Shown here: one piece after another, positions 19,642-28,281 of the stretch
Layout: every line of letters begins with the position of its first letter
Numbering within the stretch: position 1 is the first letter of the stretch
Assembly (NCBI RefSeq): GCF_001955715.1
Contig: NZ_CP019239.1
Location: 2,852,001-2,916,000, forward strand
From: Rhodoferax saidenbachensis
Lineage (GTDB): Bacteria; Pseudomonadota; Gammaproteobacteria; Burkholderiales; Burkholderiaceae_C
DNA length: 64,000 nucleotides
Direction: 5' to 3'
Notes under the pieces: generated by a model
The model's database searches: none
What the model saw: the letters and a program-made list of their open reading frames with translations, nothing else
What the model was told of the DNA's origin: nothing
Position numbers and translations under genes: made by a program

Positions 19642-21621
19642 GTGAACGCGCCTTTGTCCTCCCCTCCCCGCCGCCCCATCCGCGAACTGCCCGACGAACT
19701 GATCAGCCAGATTGCCGCTGGCGAGGTGGTGGAACGCCCGGCCAGCGTGGTGCGCGAGCTGGTGGACAACGCGCTGGACGCGGGTGCCACCCAGGTCACG
19801 CTGCGGCTGCTGGCTGGCGGCGTGCGCCTGATCAGCGTAGAAGACGACGGCCAGGGCATCCTGCGCGACGAACTACCCATTGCCTTCAAACGCCACGCCA
19901 CCAGCAAGATCGGCAACCTGCGTGATCTGGAGTCGGTGGCCACCATGGGTTTCCGTGGCGAGGCACTGGCCGCTATTAATTCCATAGCTGATTGCGCAAT
20001 CCTGTCGCGGGCTAGCGGCATAAACGATGCCTATTTGCTCGATGGCCGCACCGGTGAACTCAAACCCGTGGCGCGCAGCCAGGGCACCACGGTCGAGGTC
20101 AAAGAGCTGTTCTTCAGCACCCCGGCACGCCGTAAATTCCTCAAAACCGACGCCACCGAGCTGGCCCACTGCATAGAAGCCGTGCGCCGCCACGCGCTGG
20201 CCCGCCCGGACGTGGGTTTTGCCATCTGGCACGAGGGCAAGCTGATTGAGCAATGGCGCCGCTGTGAGCAGACGGACCCACTGGCCGCACTGGACCAGCG
20301 CTTGTCAGACGTGCTAGGCCCCGAGTTTCTGGCGCAAAGCATCCGTGTGGACTGGCACAGCCGCCAGACCAGTGAATTCAGCAGCGTGCCCCTGCGCGTC
20401 TGGGGCCGCGTGGGTGTGCCCGACGCCGCCCGCTCGCGCGCCGACCAGCAGTTCTGCTACGTCAACGGCCGTTTTGTGCGCGACAAGGTGCTGACCCACG
20501 CCGCGCGCAGCGCGTACGAGGACGTGTTGCATGGCCACCGCCAGCCGGTGTATGCGCTGTACCTGAGCATGGACCCGGCGCGTGTGGACGTGAACGTGCA
20601 CCCCACCAAGATCGAAGTACGCTTTCGCGACAGCCGCGAGGTGCACCAGGCCGTGCGCCACGCCGCAGAAGATGTGCTGGCCGCTCCGCGCGCCGGTACA
20701 GCGGCAGGTGCGGCAGACGGGCATGCAGTAGCCCCATCGCTGCTTTCCGCTGGAAATTTTGTGCCAGGACTTGGGGTTTTGCCAAAAGTGCCTGTAGCCC
20801 CCATGTACTCTGCGCAACCAGCTATCAAATTTGAAGCAGATGGCGGACTGGTGGGTCACCGAGTCAGCGATGTAGGGGCCCTGTGGCAGCCTTCTTCGGC
20901 GCAGGCCGCATCCAACTTCCCCGTTCGGGCTGAGCCTGTCGAAGCATCCACCAGCCCTTCGACAAGCTCAGGGCGAGCGGCATCTGGAACGGATAACACT
21001 CCCCTGCCTCAAGGCGACTGGCCCCTGGGCCGCGCCGTCGCGCAACTGCAAGGCATCTACATCCTGGCCGAAAACGCCCAGGGCCTGGTGATTGTGGACA
21101 TGCACGCCGCCCACGAACGCATCGTCTACGAGCGGCTGAAAAACCAGTTGGCCCTGACGGCGCCCGATGGCACCGTGCACCCGCTGGCCAGCCAGCCACT
21201 CTTGATTCCCGCCACCTTTGCCGCCACGCCCGACGAGGTAGCCACGGCCGAGGCGCATGCCGCCACGCTGCACACGCTGGGCCTGGAGATCAGCCCGTTC
21301 TCGCCCAAGACGCTGGCCGTGCGCGCCGTACCCACCACGCTGGCGCAGGGCGACGCGGTGGAACTGGCCCGCAGCGTGCTGGCCGAACTGGCCCAGCACG
21401 ACGCCAGCACCGTGATCCAGCGTGCGCAAAACGAAATCCTCGGCACCATGGCCTGCCACGGCGCGGTACGCGCCAACCGCCGGCTCACGCTTGAAGAAAT
21501 GAACGCCCTGCTGCGCGACATGGAGGCCACCGAGCGCAGCGACCAATGCAACCACGGCCGCCCCACCTGGCGCCAGCTCACCATCCGCGAACTGGATGGC
21601 CTGTTTTTACGCGGACGCTAA
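19642..21621 (+). CDS. mutL: DNA mismatch repair protein MutL
   Basis: MutL couples MutS mismatch recognition to strand incision. The 659 residues show the N-terminal GHKL ATPase (ERPASVVRELVDNALDAGAT; EDDGQGI; GFRGEALAAINSI), a transducer domain ending near residue 345, a variable linker (about 350-455) and a C-terminal dimerisation domain. DMHAAHERIVYE, ACHGAVRANR and QCNHGRPTW match the DQHA(X)2E(X)4E, ACR and CPHGRP endonuclease motifs, so this MutL is probably a nicking enzyme, as expected where MutH is absent. It starts with GTG. Two 48-bp repeats (19972-20019, 20790-20837) and one TCGAAG palindrome (20921-20980) are read in frame; the linker is unusually repeat-derived. Confidence 0.95.
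   Translation: MNAPLSSPPRRPIRELPDELISQIAAGEVVERPASVVRELVDNALDAGATQVTLRLLAGGVRLISVEDDGQGILRDELPIAFKRHATSKIGNLRDLESVATMGFRGEALAAINSIADCAILSRASGINDAYLLDGRTGELKPVARSQGTTVEVKELFFSTPARRKFLKTDATELAHCIEAVRRHALARPDVGFAIWHEGKLIEQWRRCEQTDPLAALDQRLSDVLGPEFLAQSIRVDWHSRQTSEFSSVPLRVWGRVGVPDAARSRADQQFCYVNGRFVRDKVLTHAARSAYEDVLHGHRQPVYALYLSMDPARVDVNVHPTKIEVRFRDSREVHQAVRHAAEDVLAAPRAGTAAGAADGHAVAPSLLSAGNFVPGLGVLPKVPVAPMYSAQPAIKFEADGGLVGHRVSDVGALWQPSSAQAASNFPVRAEPVEASTSPSTSSGRAASGTDNTPLPQGDWPLGRAVAQLQGIYILAENAQGLVIVDMHAAHERIVYERLKNQLALTAPDGTVHPLASQPLLIPATFAATPDEVATAEAHAATLHTLGLEISPFSPKTLAVRAVPTTLAQGDAVELARSVLAELAQHDASTVIQRAQNEILGTMACHGAVRANRRLTLEEMNALLRDMEATERSDQCNHGRPTWRQLTIRELDGLFLRGR
19972..20019 (+). repeat. 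48-bp dispersed repeat, copy in mutL ATPase domain
   Basis: Starts GCTATTAATTCCATAGC, contains GATTGCGCAATCC and ends GCGGGCTAGCGGC. It encodes AINSIADCAILSRASG directly after GFRGEAL, a conserved ATPase motif region that is not an insertion relative to other MutL proteins. It is in codon frame 0, like the amiC and miaA copies. It shares nearly all of bases 15-31 with the miaA copy. Confidence 0.65.
20790..20837 (-). repeat. 48-bp dispersed repeat, copy in mutL linker
   Basis: In reverse complement it starts GCTTCAAATTTGATAGC, contains TGGTTGCGCA and ends GGGGGCTACAGGC. On the coding strand it encodes VPVAPMYSAQPAIKFEA in the variable MutL linker. It uses the same codon frame as the reverse copies in the permease (48406) and exporter (60232). 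Confidence 0.75.
20921..20980. repeat. TCGAAG-type palindromic repeat inside mutL
   Basis: CCGTTCGGGCTGAGCCTGTC followed by GAAG, a spacer, then CTTCGACAAGCTCAGGGCGA: two inverted halves. In frame it gives PVRAEPVEAS...STSSGRA in the linker. Further copies are at 21642, 39312, 54055 and 63231. Confidence 0.8.
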
Positions 21622-21641
21622 GACGTCAATCAACAACCCCT

Positions 21642-21736
21642 CCCGTTCGGCCTGAGCTTGTCGAAGGCTTGTGGCACTGAGCGCTGCGCTTCGACCCTTC
21701 GACAAGCGCAGGACAGGCCAAGCTCAGCGCGAACGG
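21642..21736. repeat. TCGAAG-type palindromic repeat after mutL
   Basis: Two inverted halves, CCGTTCGGCCTGAGCTTGTC plus GAAGG, and CAAGCTCAGCGCGAACGG, with an inner TTCGACCCTTCGACAAGC. It fills most of the 132-bp gap between mutL and the MFS gene, and ends 17 bp before the MFS start. A terminator function is possible. Confidence 0.75.
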
Positions 21737-21753
21737 ATGATTTCTGAAAAAAA

Positions 21754-22956
21754 ATGAACCCCATGAAAACCAACTTCTTCAAAACCGCCGTCGTCCTCGG
21801 CCTGATCTCCGCCATCGGGCCGTTTGCCATTGACATGTACCTGCCCGCCCTTCCCTCCATCGGGCAGACGCTGGGCGCCAGCATGGGTGCGGTGCAGGCC
21901 AGCTTGATGGCTTTCTTCATTGCGTTGGGCATTGGCCAAATGGTCTATGGCCCGTTGTCCGACATGTTCGGTCGCAAGCTGCCGCTGTACTCCAGCCTGC
22001 TGGTGTTTGGCCTGGGCAGCATCGGCTGCGCACTGGCACCCGACATCCAGACCCTGATCGTCATGCGTTTTATCCAGGGCCTGGGCGCGAGTGCCGGCAT
22101 GGTCATCCCACGCGCCATCGTGCGCGACCTGCACACCGGCGTGGACGCGGCGCGGCTGATGTCCATGCTGATGCTGGTGTTCAGTGTCTCGCCCATCCTC
22201 GCACCGCTGGTCGGCAGTGTGTTGATCGAATGGAACGGCTGGCGTACGGTGTTCTGGGCCGTCACGCTGATTGCGATCTTCAGCACCGTGCTGCTGCGCA
22301 CCAGCCTGCCCGAGACACGCCCACCCGAACAGCGCCTGGACAGCTCGGTACGCAGTGCGTTTGCCGCCTGGGGCGAATTGCTGCGCGACCGCCATTTCCT
22401 CGGCCTGGTGTTCATCGGTGCGTTCGGCATGGGCAGCTTCTTTGCCTACCTAGCCAACTCGCCCTTTGTGATGATTGACCACTACGGCCTGACACCGCGC
22501 CAGTACAGCATTGCCTTTGCGGTGAATGCCGCATCGTTCATTGGCGTGTCGCAGTTCACCGGCAAGTTGGCCGCGCGCTTTGGCCTGCGCAAGATGGTCA
22601 ACGTGGCCGTTACCGGCTACGCGCTGGTCATGCTCTTTTTGCTGTTGCAAAACCTGGCCGGTGTGGACCGTCTGGACGTGCTGATCGTCACCATGCTGAT
22701 TGGCTTTGGCTTTCTGGGCCTGGTCGTGCCTGCCACTTCGGTCTTGGCGCTGGACAACCATGGCGCCATCGCAGGCAGCGCATCGGCCCTGATGGGCACG
22801 CTGCAGTTTCTGACCGGTGCGGTGGTGATGGCCATCACAGGCCAGTTTGTGGACGGCAGCGCCCGCCCCATGGTGGTGGCCCTCACCAGCTGTGCACTGA
22901 TCGCCTGGACCATCACGCGCCTCACGCTGGGCGGCAAGCAACCCGCAACGGCCTGA
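21754..22956 (+). CDS. Bcr/CflA family MFS drug exporter
   Basis: A 12-helix major facilitator protein, 400 residues, of the Bcr/CflA drug-resistance group. The family start (FAIDMYLPALPSIGQTLGAS), the A-motif-like loop YGPLSDMFGRKLPLY between helices 2 and 3, and RAIVRDLHTG are present. It uses proton antiport to expel drugs or metabolites; the substrate is unknown. ATG 21754 or 21763 (MKTNFF) are possible. It is followed by a small HNH gene 5 bp later. A second Bcr/CflA gene lies at 25305. Confidence 0.9.
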   Translation: MNPMKTNFFKTAVVLGLISAIGPFAIDMYLPALPSIGQTLGASMGAVQASLMAFFIALGIGQMVYGPLSDMFGRKLPLYSSLLVFGLGSIGCALAPDIQTLIVMRFIQGLGASAGMVIPRAIVRDLHTGVDAARLMSMLMLVFSVSPILAPLVGSVLIEWNGWRTVFWAVTLIAIFSTVLLRTSLPETRPPEQRLDSSVRSAFAAWGELLRDRHFLGLVFIGAFGMGSFFAYLANSPFVMIDHYGLTPRQYSIAFAVNAASFIGVSQFTGKLAARFGLRKMVNVAVTGYALVMLFLLLQNLAGVDRLDVLIVTMLIGFGFLGLVVPATSVLALDNHGAIAGSASALMGTLQFLTGAVVMAITGQFVDGSARPMVVALTSCALIAWTITRLTLGGKQPATA

Positions 22957-22961
22957 GAACC

Positions 22962-23186
22962 GTGAGCAAGCTGTCTCACACCCGCGACAAGATCTACAAA
23001 ACCGTGGCACGGCAGATGCACGGCGTGGTGCCTTGCTGGGTCTGTGGTGAACATGTGCCGCCTGAGGCTTCGACGCTGGAGCACATCCAGCCGTTGAGCG
23101 AGGGTGGGAATAGCCATCTGGAGAATCTGGCGATCAGCCATGCCACCTGTAACCATCAGCGGCATCAGAAGGCGCGGTCCAGCTAA
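22962..23186 (+). CDS. Small HNH endonuclease-like protein
   Basis: A 74-residue protein with one HNH module: CWVCGEHV (zinc Cys pair), the LEHIQPLSEGG catalytic strand (His in EHI), NLAISHATCNHQRHQ with the last zinc Cys and His, and the central Asn in HLENLAISH. Its size matches stand-alone HNH proteins of Burkholderiales. It starts with GTG 5 bp after the MFS stop, so it is co-transcribed. Whether it acts as a nuclease, and on what, is unknown. A long inverted repeat starts about 30 bp after it. Confidence 0.72.
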   Translation: MSKLSHTRDKIYKTVARQMHGVVPCWVCGEHVPPEASTLEHIQPLSEGGNSHLENLAISHATCNHQRHQKARSS

Positions 23187-23214
23187 GGCTGATCTTTTTT
23201 GCTTTGATCGGGTA

Positions 23215-23440
23215 GTTTGTTTTTTTGGCATGTCGGGTTATGCGCCCGACAGCGCACTCACTTTTCTTGCTTCGCCAAGAAAAGTAAGCAAAAGAAGGCG
23301 AGCCGGATTCGTCGGCCCTACGCTTCGCTACGGGCACGCTGCGTTGCTCGGTTTGGGCGGGGTCTGGCTCGAACTCGCCCTGCGGGCTCAGACAATCGCC
23401 AGCCCTAATCCGCCCAAACCTGCGCTACTCGCCTCCTCAT
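23215..23440 (+). repeat. Long inverted repeat, left arm (dispersed element)
   Basis: Contains GGCATGTCGGGTTATGCGCC, CGACAGCGCACTCACTTTTC, CTTCGCCAAGAAAAGTAAGC and GGGGTCTGGCTCGAACTCG. These recur in opposite orientation at 23570-23786 with interruptions. Similar sequence is common between genes in Comamonadaceae. The 693-bp gap 23187-23879 has no credible gene; every open frame in it comes from this repeat. Confidence 0.75.
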
Positions 23441-23569
23441 TACGGCGCTACCGCCAATCCAACAGCCAGATACCAAATACCGAACTTCGTCCGCGCTGCG
23501 CGCGGACGGGTATTCACCTCGCCGTGCCGAGCGCAGCGATGGCGCGTAGGTCGCCCCACTCCCTTCTGT

Positions 23570-23786
23570 ATGCGCCGAGGAGCACAGGGGGCAGTGGATC
23601 AGGGCTGGCGATTGTTTGAGCGTAGCGAGTTCGAGCCAGACCCCACTGAACCCGAGCACCGCAGGTTGCCCCGGCGCAGCCGGGGTCGCAGACAGTAGGG
23701 TCGCCTTTCTTTTGGTGACTTTTCTTTGGCGAAGCAAAGAAAAGTTACTGCGCTGTCGGGCGCACATCCCGACACGCCAAACAAAC
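23570..23786 (-). repeat. Long inverted repeat, right arm (dispersed element)
   Basis: In reverse complement it reads GGCGTGTCGGGATGTGCGCC, CGACAGCGCAGTAACTTTTC, CTTCGCCAAAGAAAAG and GGGGTCTGGCTCGAACTCGC, matching the left arm. A CCCCGGCTGCGCCGGGG palindrome lies inside. About 130 bp of unrelated sequence separate the arms. Confidence 0.75.
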
Positions 23787-23879
23787 CAACCACCTCACCA
23801 GAAAATAAGAAAACCAAGAAATAGGGTTATGCCAACCCCACCGAATGCACCAATTTGGCGCACGTAAAATCCCCCCTCC

Positions 23880-25295
23880 ATGCCCCAAGAAACCACTACA
23901 CGCACCACCCGCATCCGCACTGAAATTCAAGCCCTCTGGCAACTCGCCTGGCCCATCCTGATCGGGCAACTGGCCAACGTGGGCATGGCCGTGGTCGACG
24001 TGGCGATGGCCGGGCATGCGTCGGCACAGGATCTGGCCGGTGTCTCGCTCGGTGTGTCCATCTGGAACATGGTGATCATCACCATCATGGGCGTGATGAT
24101 GTCCGTCAGCCCGCTGGTGGCCCACCACGTGGGTGCCAAGAAATTCAGCCAAGTGCCACACGTGGTGCGCCAGGGCATGTGGAAGGCGCTGGGCGTGGGC
24201 TTGATTGCGTTTGTGCTGGCCAATCTGTCCGTGGTGGTGTTTGACCACCTGGAACTGGAACCCGTGGTGCGCGAGATGGCCAAGAACTTTGTGCACATCA
24301 CCAGTTTTGCACTGCCCGCCTTTGCTTGCTACCGCGTGCTGTACGGCTACAGCGCCAGCCTGAACCAGACCAAACCGCTGATGGCCACGGCCATTGGGGC
24401 ACTCTTACTGAACATCTTCATCAACTGGCTGCTGGTGTACGGCAACTGGGGCTTTCCGCGCATGGGGGGTCTGGGCTGCGCCTGGTCCACGTTGCTGTGC
24501 GTGTGGTTCAACTTTCTGGGCCTGCTGTGGTGGATGCACCGCGCGCCGGCCTATCGCAGCACCTGGCCCTTTGGTAAGTACGAGGCGCCGCACTGGCCCA
24601 AGGTGGGCAGCCTGCTCAAGCTGGGCTTGCCGATTGGTGTGACCTACTTTGCCGAGACCAGTGCCTTCAGCGGTATCTCGCTGCTGATCGCCAAGTTTGG
24701 CAGCACCGCTGTCGCCGCGCACCAGATTGCACTGAACTTCACTTCGCTGGTCTTCATGGTGCCGCTGAGCCTGGGCGTGGCCCTGCTCACCCGCGTGGGC
24801 CAGTCGCTGGGTGCTGGGGACCCGGTAGCCGCGCGGTTCCGCGCCTGGGTGGGCGTCATCGCCTCGCTGGCATTTGCGGCGGTGTCGGCCTTTGGCATGG
24901 CGGTGTTCAACCAGCATATTGCCGGGGCCTACACCAGCGATGCGCACGTTGCTGCACTGGCCGCACAGTTGCTACTGCTGGCGGCCCTGTTCCAGCTGTG
25001 TGATTCTTCGCAAGTCGTCTTGAGTTGCGCCATTCGGGGCTACAAGGTCACGCGCAGCCCCATGGTGATTCACCTCACGGCGTTCTGGGTGGTTGCCATT
25101 CCGCTGGGCTGTGTGCTGGGCCTGGCGCCTGCGTGGCTGCCCTGGCGCCCCGCCGCGCCGATGGAGGCACAGGGCTTCTGGATTGCATTGGTGGTAGGTC
25201 TCACGGTCGCAGCCATCGGGCTTGCGGTGTTGCTGCGCAATGTGGCCAACCGGCATTTGCCCCATGCGGTCGGTACGCCACGCACATCCACATAA
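23880..25295 (+). CDS. MATE family efflux transporter (NorM type)
   Basis: A 471-residue inner-membrane multidrug/cation antiporter of the MATE family with about 12 helices in two homologous halves. Signatures are LAWPILIGQLANVGMAVVDV, GHASAQDLAGVSLG and YGYSASLNQTKPLM, and in the second half GLPIGVTYFAETSAFSG, HQIALNFTSLVFMVPLSLG and CAIRGYKVTRSPM. The substrate is unknown; the family exports cationic drugs and metabolites using Na+ or H+. It is part of an exporter cluster, with Bcr/CflA genes on both sides; the following one begins 9 bp later. Confidence 0.93.
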   Translation: MPQETTTRTTRIRTEIQALWQLAWPILIGQLANVGMAVVDVAMAGHASAQDLAGVSLGVSIWNMVIITIMGVMMSVSPLVAHHVGAKKFSQVPHVVRQGMWKALGVGLIAFVLANLSVVVFDHLELEPVVREMAKNFVHITSFALPAFACYRVLYGYSASLNQTKPLMATAIGALLLNIFINWLLVYGNWGFPRMGGLGCAWSTLLCVWFNFLGLLWWMHRAPAYRSTWPFGKYEAPHWPKVGSLLKLGLPIGVTYFAETSAFSGISLLIAKFGSTAVAAHQIALNFTSLVFMVPLSLGVALLTRVGQSLGAGDPVAARFRAWVGVIASLAFAAVSAFGMAVFNQHIAGAYTSDAHVAALAAQLLLLAALFQLCDSSQVVLSCAIRGYKVTRSPMVIHLTAFWVVAIPLGCVLGLAPAWLPWRPAAPMEAQGFWIALVVGLTVAAIGLAVLLRNVANRHLPHAVGTPRTST

Positions 25296-25304
25296 ACTCC
25301 CTGC

Positions 25305-26513
25305 ATGCCACAACGCCAAACTACCAACACCATGCCCTCCGGGCTGATCGTGCTGGTGCTCTCTCTGCTGCTGGGCATCCAGCCCGTCACCACCGATTTG
25401 TATTTGCCCGCCCTGCCCGGCCTGACACAGGGCTTTGGCGCCAGCATGGCGCAGGCGCAGCTCACGCTGACCGCGCTGCTGCTGGCCTTTGGCCTGTCGC
25501 AGCTGATCTGGGGTCCGTTGTCGGACCGTTTTGGCCGCCGCCCCATTCTGCTGGTGGGCCTGTCTGCCTATGTGCTGGCGGCGGTAGGCAGCGCCTTTGC
25601 ACCCAGCATGGAGTTGCTGATCGTCTGGCGCGGCGTGCAGGGCGCTGCCATGGGCGCAGCCGTGATGTGCGCACGCGCCATCGTGCGCGACCTGTACCTG
25701 CCCGCGCAGGGCGCCAGCGTGATGTCCAAGGGCCTGAGCGGACTGGGCGTGATTGCCTGCCTGTGTGCACCGCTGGGCGGACTGCTCACAGCATTGTGGA
25801 GCTGGCACGCGGCCCTGCTGGCGCTGGCCGCATTTGGTGCACTGGCGCTGGCCCTGGTGGCCTGGCGCTTTGAAGAAACCATTCCCCGCAAAAACCCGCT
25901 GGCGCTACAGCCAGTTACCCTGGTGCGCACCTGGGCCGACATCCTGCGCAACCCGACGTTTCTGGCGTTCTCGGCGCTGTCCGTCTGTTCGTACGCTGGC
26001 CTGTTCACCTTTCTGGCGGCTTCCTCGTTTGTGTTCATCCACCTGCTGGGTTTCAGCCCCACGCAGTTTGGCCTGGTGATGCTGGCCATGTCGGCCACTT
26101 ACCTCAGCGCCACCTTTTTGTGCCGACGCCTGCTGCTGCGCTTTGGCGTGCGCCGCACAGTGGCCATTGCAGGTGCGCTCTCGGTCAGTGGCGGCACGCT
26201 GATGGGGGTGCTGGCGCTAGCGGGCGTGCAATCGGGCTGGGCCATCATCATCCCGCACGGCATCTTCATGCTGGGCCATGGCATCCACCAGCCGTGTGGC
26301 CAAAGTGGCGCGGTGGGCCCTTTCCCCCAAGCAGCAGGCGCAGCCTCGGCGCTCAACGGTTTCCTGATGATGGTGGCGGCCTTCTGCGTAGGCCAATGGC
26401 TGGGTACGCACATGGACGGCACGGCCCATCCGCTGGTCTACGGCATCTGGTTCTGGAGCGTGCTGATTGCCCTCAGTGCGTGGACGCTGGTGCAGAAATA
26501 TGGCAAGTCCTGA
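25305..26513 (+). CDS. Bcr/CflA family MFS drug exporter (second copy)
   Basis: A 402-residue, 12-helix MFS protein. It has [20 protein letters not shown], the loop [17 protein letters not shown] and [15 protein letters not shown]. It is related to, but clearly different from, the gene at 21754, so it is not a recent duplicate. It is probably co-transcribed with the MATE gene (9-bp gap) and overlaps the miaA start by 14 bp. The substrate is unknown. Confidence 0.9.
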   Translation: MPQRQTTNTMPSGLIVLVLSLLLGIQPVTTDLYLPALPGLTQGFGASMAQAQLTLTALLLAFGLSQLIWGPLSDRFGRRPILLVGLSAYVLAAVGSAFAPSMELLIVWRGVQGAAMGAAVMCARAIVRDLYLPAQGASVMSKGLSGLGVIACLCAPLGGLLTALWSWHAALLALAAFGALALALVAWRFEETIPRKNPLALQPVTLVRTWADILRNPTFLAFSALSVCSYAGLFTFLAASSFVFIHLLGFSPTQFGLVMLAMSATYLSATFLCRRLLLRFGVRRTVAIAGALSVSGGTLMGVLALAGVQSGWAIIIPHGIFMLGHGIHQPCGQSGAVGPFPQAAGAASALNGFLMMVAAFCVGQWLGTHMDGTAHPLVYGIWFWSVLIALSAWTLVQKYGKS

Positions 26514-27468
26514 GCCCCTGCCCTACATCGCACTGGCCGGCCCCACGGCGGCCGGCAAGACCGCGGCCGCGCTGGCCATTGCAGAGGAGCACGCGGTAGA
26601 AATCATCAGCGTCGATTCCGCGCTGGTCTACCGCGGCATGGACATCGGCACAGCCAAACCCAGCGCTGCAGAACTCGCCGCCGTACCGCACCACCTGATC
26701 AATATCCGCGACCCACTGCACGCCTACAGCGCCGCCGAGTTTGTGCGCGACGCCGAGGCGCTGATGGCCGACATCCGCGCGCGCGGCAAGCTTCCGCTGC
26801 TGGTGGGCGGCACCATGCTGTATTTCAAGGCACTGTTTGACGGCATAGACCCCATGCCGTCTGCCAACCCGGAAGTGCGTGCGCAACTGGAGCAGGAGGC
26901 GCAGGCCAAAGGCTGGCCCGCCATGCACGCCGAGCTGGCGCTGGTCGACCCCATCACCGCCGCCCGTCTGGCACCCGCTGACAGCCAGCGTATCCAGCGC
27001 GCACTGGAGGTGTACCGGGTGTCAGGCCAACCGCTCTCGCACTTTCACGCCACCCAAAACGCTATCAAAACAGAAGCTGCTTGCGCAATCCCCGTGCGGG
27101 CTACAGCCCTAATTTCCTTGGAACCCGACGACCGCGCCTGGCTGCACAACCGCATTGCCCAGCGTTTTGACGCGATGCTGGCGCAAGGTTTTCTGGACGA
27201 AGTGCAGGCCCTGCGCGCGCGCGGCGACCTGCACCCGGACTTGCCATCGATGCGCTGCGTCGGTTACCGCCAGGCATGGGAAGCGCTGGATGGTTTGTGG
27301 CCCATGGCCGAGCTGCGCGACAAGGGCATCTTTGCCACACGCCAACTGGCCAAGCGGCAGATCACCTGGCTGCGCTCCATGCCACAGCGCCAGGTCGTGG
27401 CCTGCGACCAACCCGATGCGCTGGACCAGGTGCTGCACAAAGTACGCAAGCTGCTGGAACCGACATGA
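26500..27468 (+). CDS. miaA: tRNA dimethylallyltransferase MiaA
   Basis: MiaA transfers a dimethylallyl group to A37 of UNN-decoding tRNAs. The 322-residue protein shows a P-loop (GPTAAGKT, residues 14-21), [29 protein letters not shown], and in the C-terminal half [17 protein letters not shown] and [18 protein letters not shown] 26500 ([10 protein letters not shown]) was chosen; it overlaps the upstream MFS stop. A 48-bp repeat (27061-27108) encodes [16 protein letters not shown] between HFHATQN and LISLEPDDR, where other MiaA proteins have a shorter unconserved stretch. It is followed by an ABC ATPase with ATGA overlap. Confidence 0.95.
   Translation: MASPEPLPYIALAGPTAAGKTAAALAIAEEHAVEIISVDSALVYRGMDIGTAKPSAAELAAVPHHLINIRDPLHAYSAAEFVRDAEALMADIRARGKLPLLVGGTMLYFKALFDGIDPMPSANPEVRAQLEQEAQAKGWPAMHAELALVDPITAARLAPADSQRIQRALEVYRVSGQPLSHFHATQNAIKTEAACAIPVRATALISLEPDDRAWLHNRIAQRFDAMLAQGFLDEVQALRARGDLHPDLPSMRCVGYRQAWEALDGLWPMAELRDKGIFATRQLAKRQITWLRSMPQRQVVACDQPDALDQVLHKVRKLLEPT
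27061..27108 (+). repeat. 48-bp dispersed repeat, copy in miaA
   Basis: Starts GCTATCAAAACAGAAGC, then TGCTTGCGCAATCCCC and GCGGGCTACAGCC. In codon frame 0, no stop in that frame. One of the copies closest to the consensus. Confidence 0.8.
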
Positions 27469-28115
27469 CCCTCCGCGTGCAGGCCTTAAGCAAACACTAT
27501 GGCGACACACCGGTGTTTGCCAACGTGTCGCTGGACGTGGCACCGGGCGAGTTTGTGGCCATCGTCGGTGAATCAGGCGTGGGCAAGTCCACGCTGCTCA
27601 ACTGCATGGCCGGGCTGGACCACTGGGACAGCGGCAGCGTGCATTTGGACGGTGCAGACTTGGGCCTACTTACTGACGATGCGCGCGCCCTGCTGCGCCG
27701 TGACAAGGTAGGTTTTGTGTTCCAGGCTTTCCACGTGTTGCCGCACCTGGACGTGGCGCAAAACGTGGCCCTGCCGCTGCTGCTGTTGGGCACGCCGGAC
27801 GATGCGCGTGTGGAAGCCATGCTGGAGTCAGTCGGGCTGGGCGGCCTGGGCAGCCGCCTGCCGCAGCAACTCAGCGGCGGGCAACTGCAGCGCGTGGCGA
27901 TTGCCCGCGCGCTGGTGCACCGCCCCTCGCTGCTGCTGGCCGACGAGCCCACCGGCAACCTGGACCCGACCACCGCCGCACTGGTGATGCGCGCGCTGGT
28001 GGAGCAGACCCGTCTGCATGGCGCGTCGCTGGTGCTGGTGACCCACTCGCATGCCGCCACGCAGCAGGCCGACCGGGTGCTGACGCTGCGCGCAGACGGT
28101 ATCGCCGCACGCTAG
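27465..28115 (+). CDS. ABC transporter ATPase, LolD/AttE type
   Basis: A 216-residue ATPase of the LolD/MacB/FtsE class that powers mechanotransmission-type ABC systems. Walker [11 protein letters not shown]-loop [13 protein letters not shown], signature [15 protein letters not shown], Walker [14 protein letters not shown] and H-loop [11 protein letters not shown] are all intact. No permease is adjacent, which is unusual for this class: it is coupled to miaA (ATGA overlap), with the arc operon after it. The best partner in the window is the FtsX-type permease at 46535-49120, with the AttH-like protein at 57387. That assignment is inferred. Confidence 0.9.
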   Translation: MTLRVQALSKHYGDTPVFANVSLDVAPGEFVAIVGESGVGKSTLLNCMAGLDHWDSGSVHLDGADLGLLTDDARALLRRDKVGFVFQAFHVLPHLDVAQNVALPLLLLGTPDDARVEAMLESVGLGGLGSRLPQQLSGGQLQRVAIARALVHRPSLLLADEPTGNLDPTTAALVMRALVEQTRLHGASLVLVTHSHAATQQADRVLTLRADGIAAR

Positions 28116-28205
28116 TGCTTGCGTGCGCTAGCGCACAGGCGCACGCCGCCAGATCGCCCAAAGTCCATCTTTAGCGCTACACGCTACCGGTTGAATGCCA
28201 AACCG

Positions 28206-28219
28206 TTGACAGAGATCAA
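28206..28219 (+). promoter_or_regulatory. FNR/ANR box upstream of arcDABC
   Basis: TTGACAGAGATCAA matches the FNR/ANR consensus TTGAT-N4-ATCAA in 9 of 10 bases. Its centre lies about 69 bp before the arcD ATG. A class II promoter (site at -41.5) would put the start of transcription near 28254 and a weak -10 at CATTAG (28243-28248). This predicts oxygen-limited induction of arginine fermentation. Confidence 0.72.
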
Positions 28220-28281
28220 TGGATCCGTCCGCTGAAGGCGCACATTAGTTCATGCACTTCAACCATTCAGGAGACAAAGTC

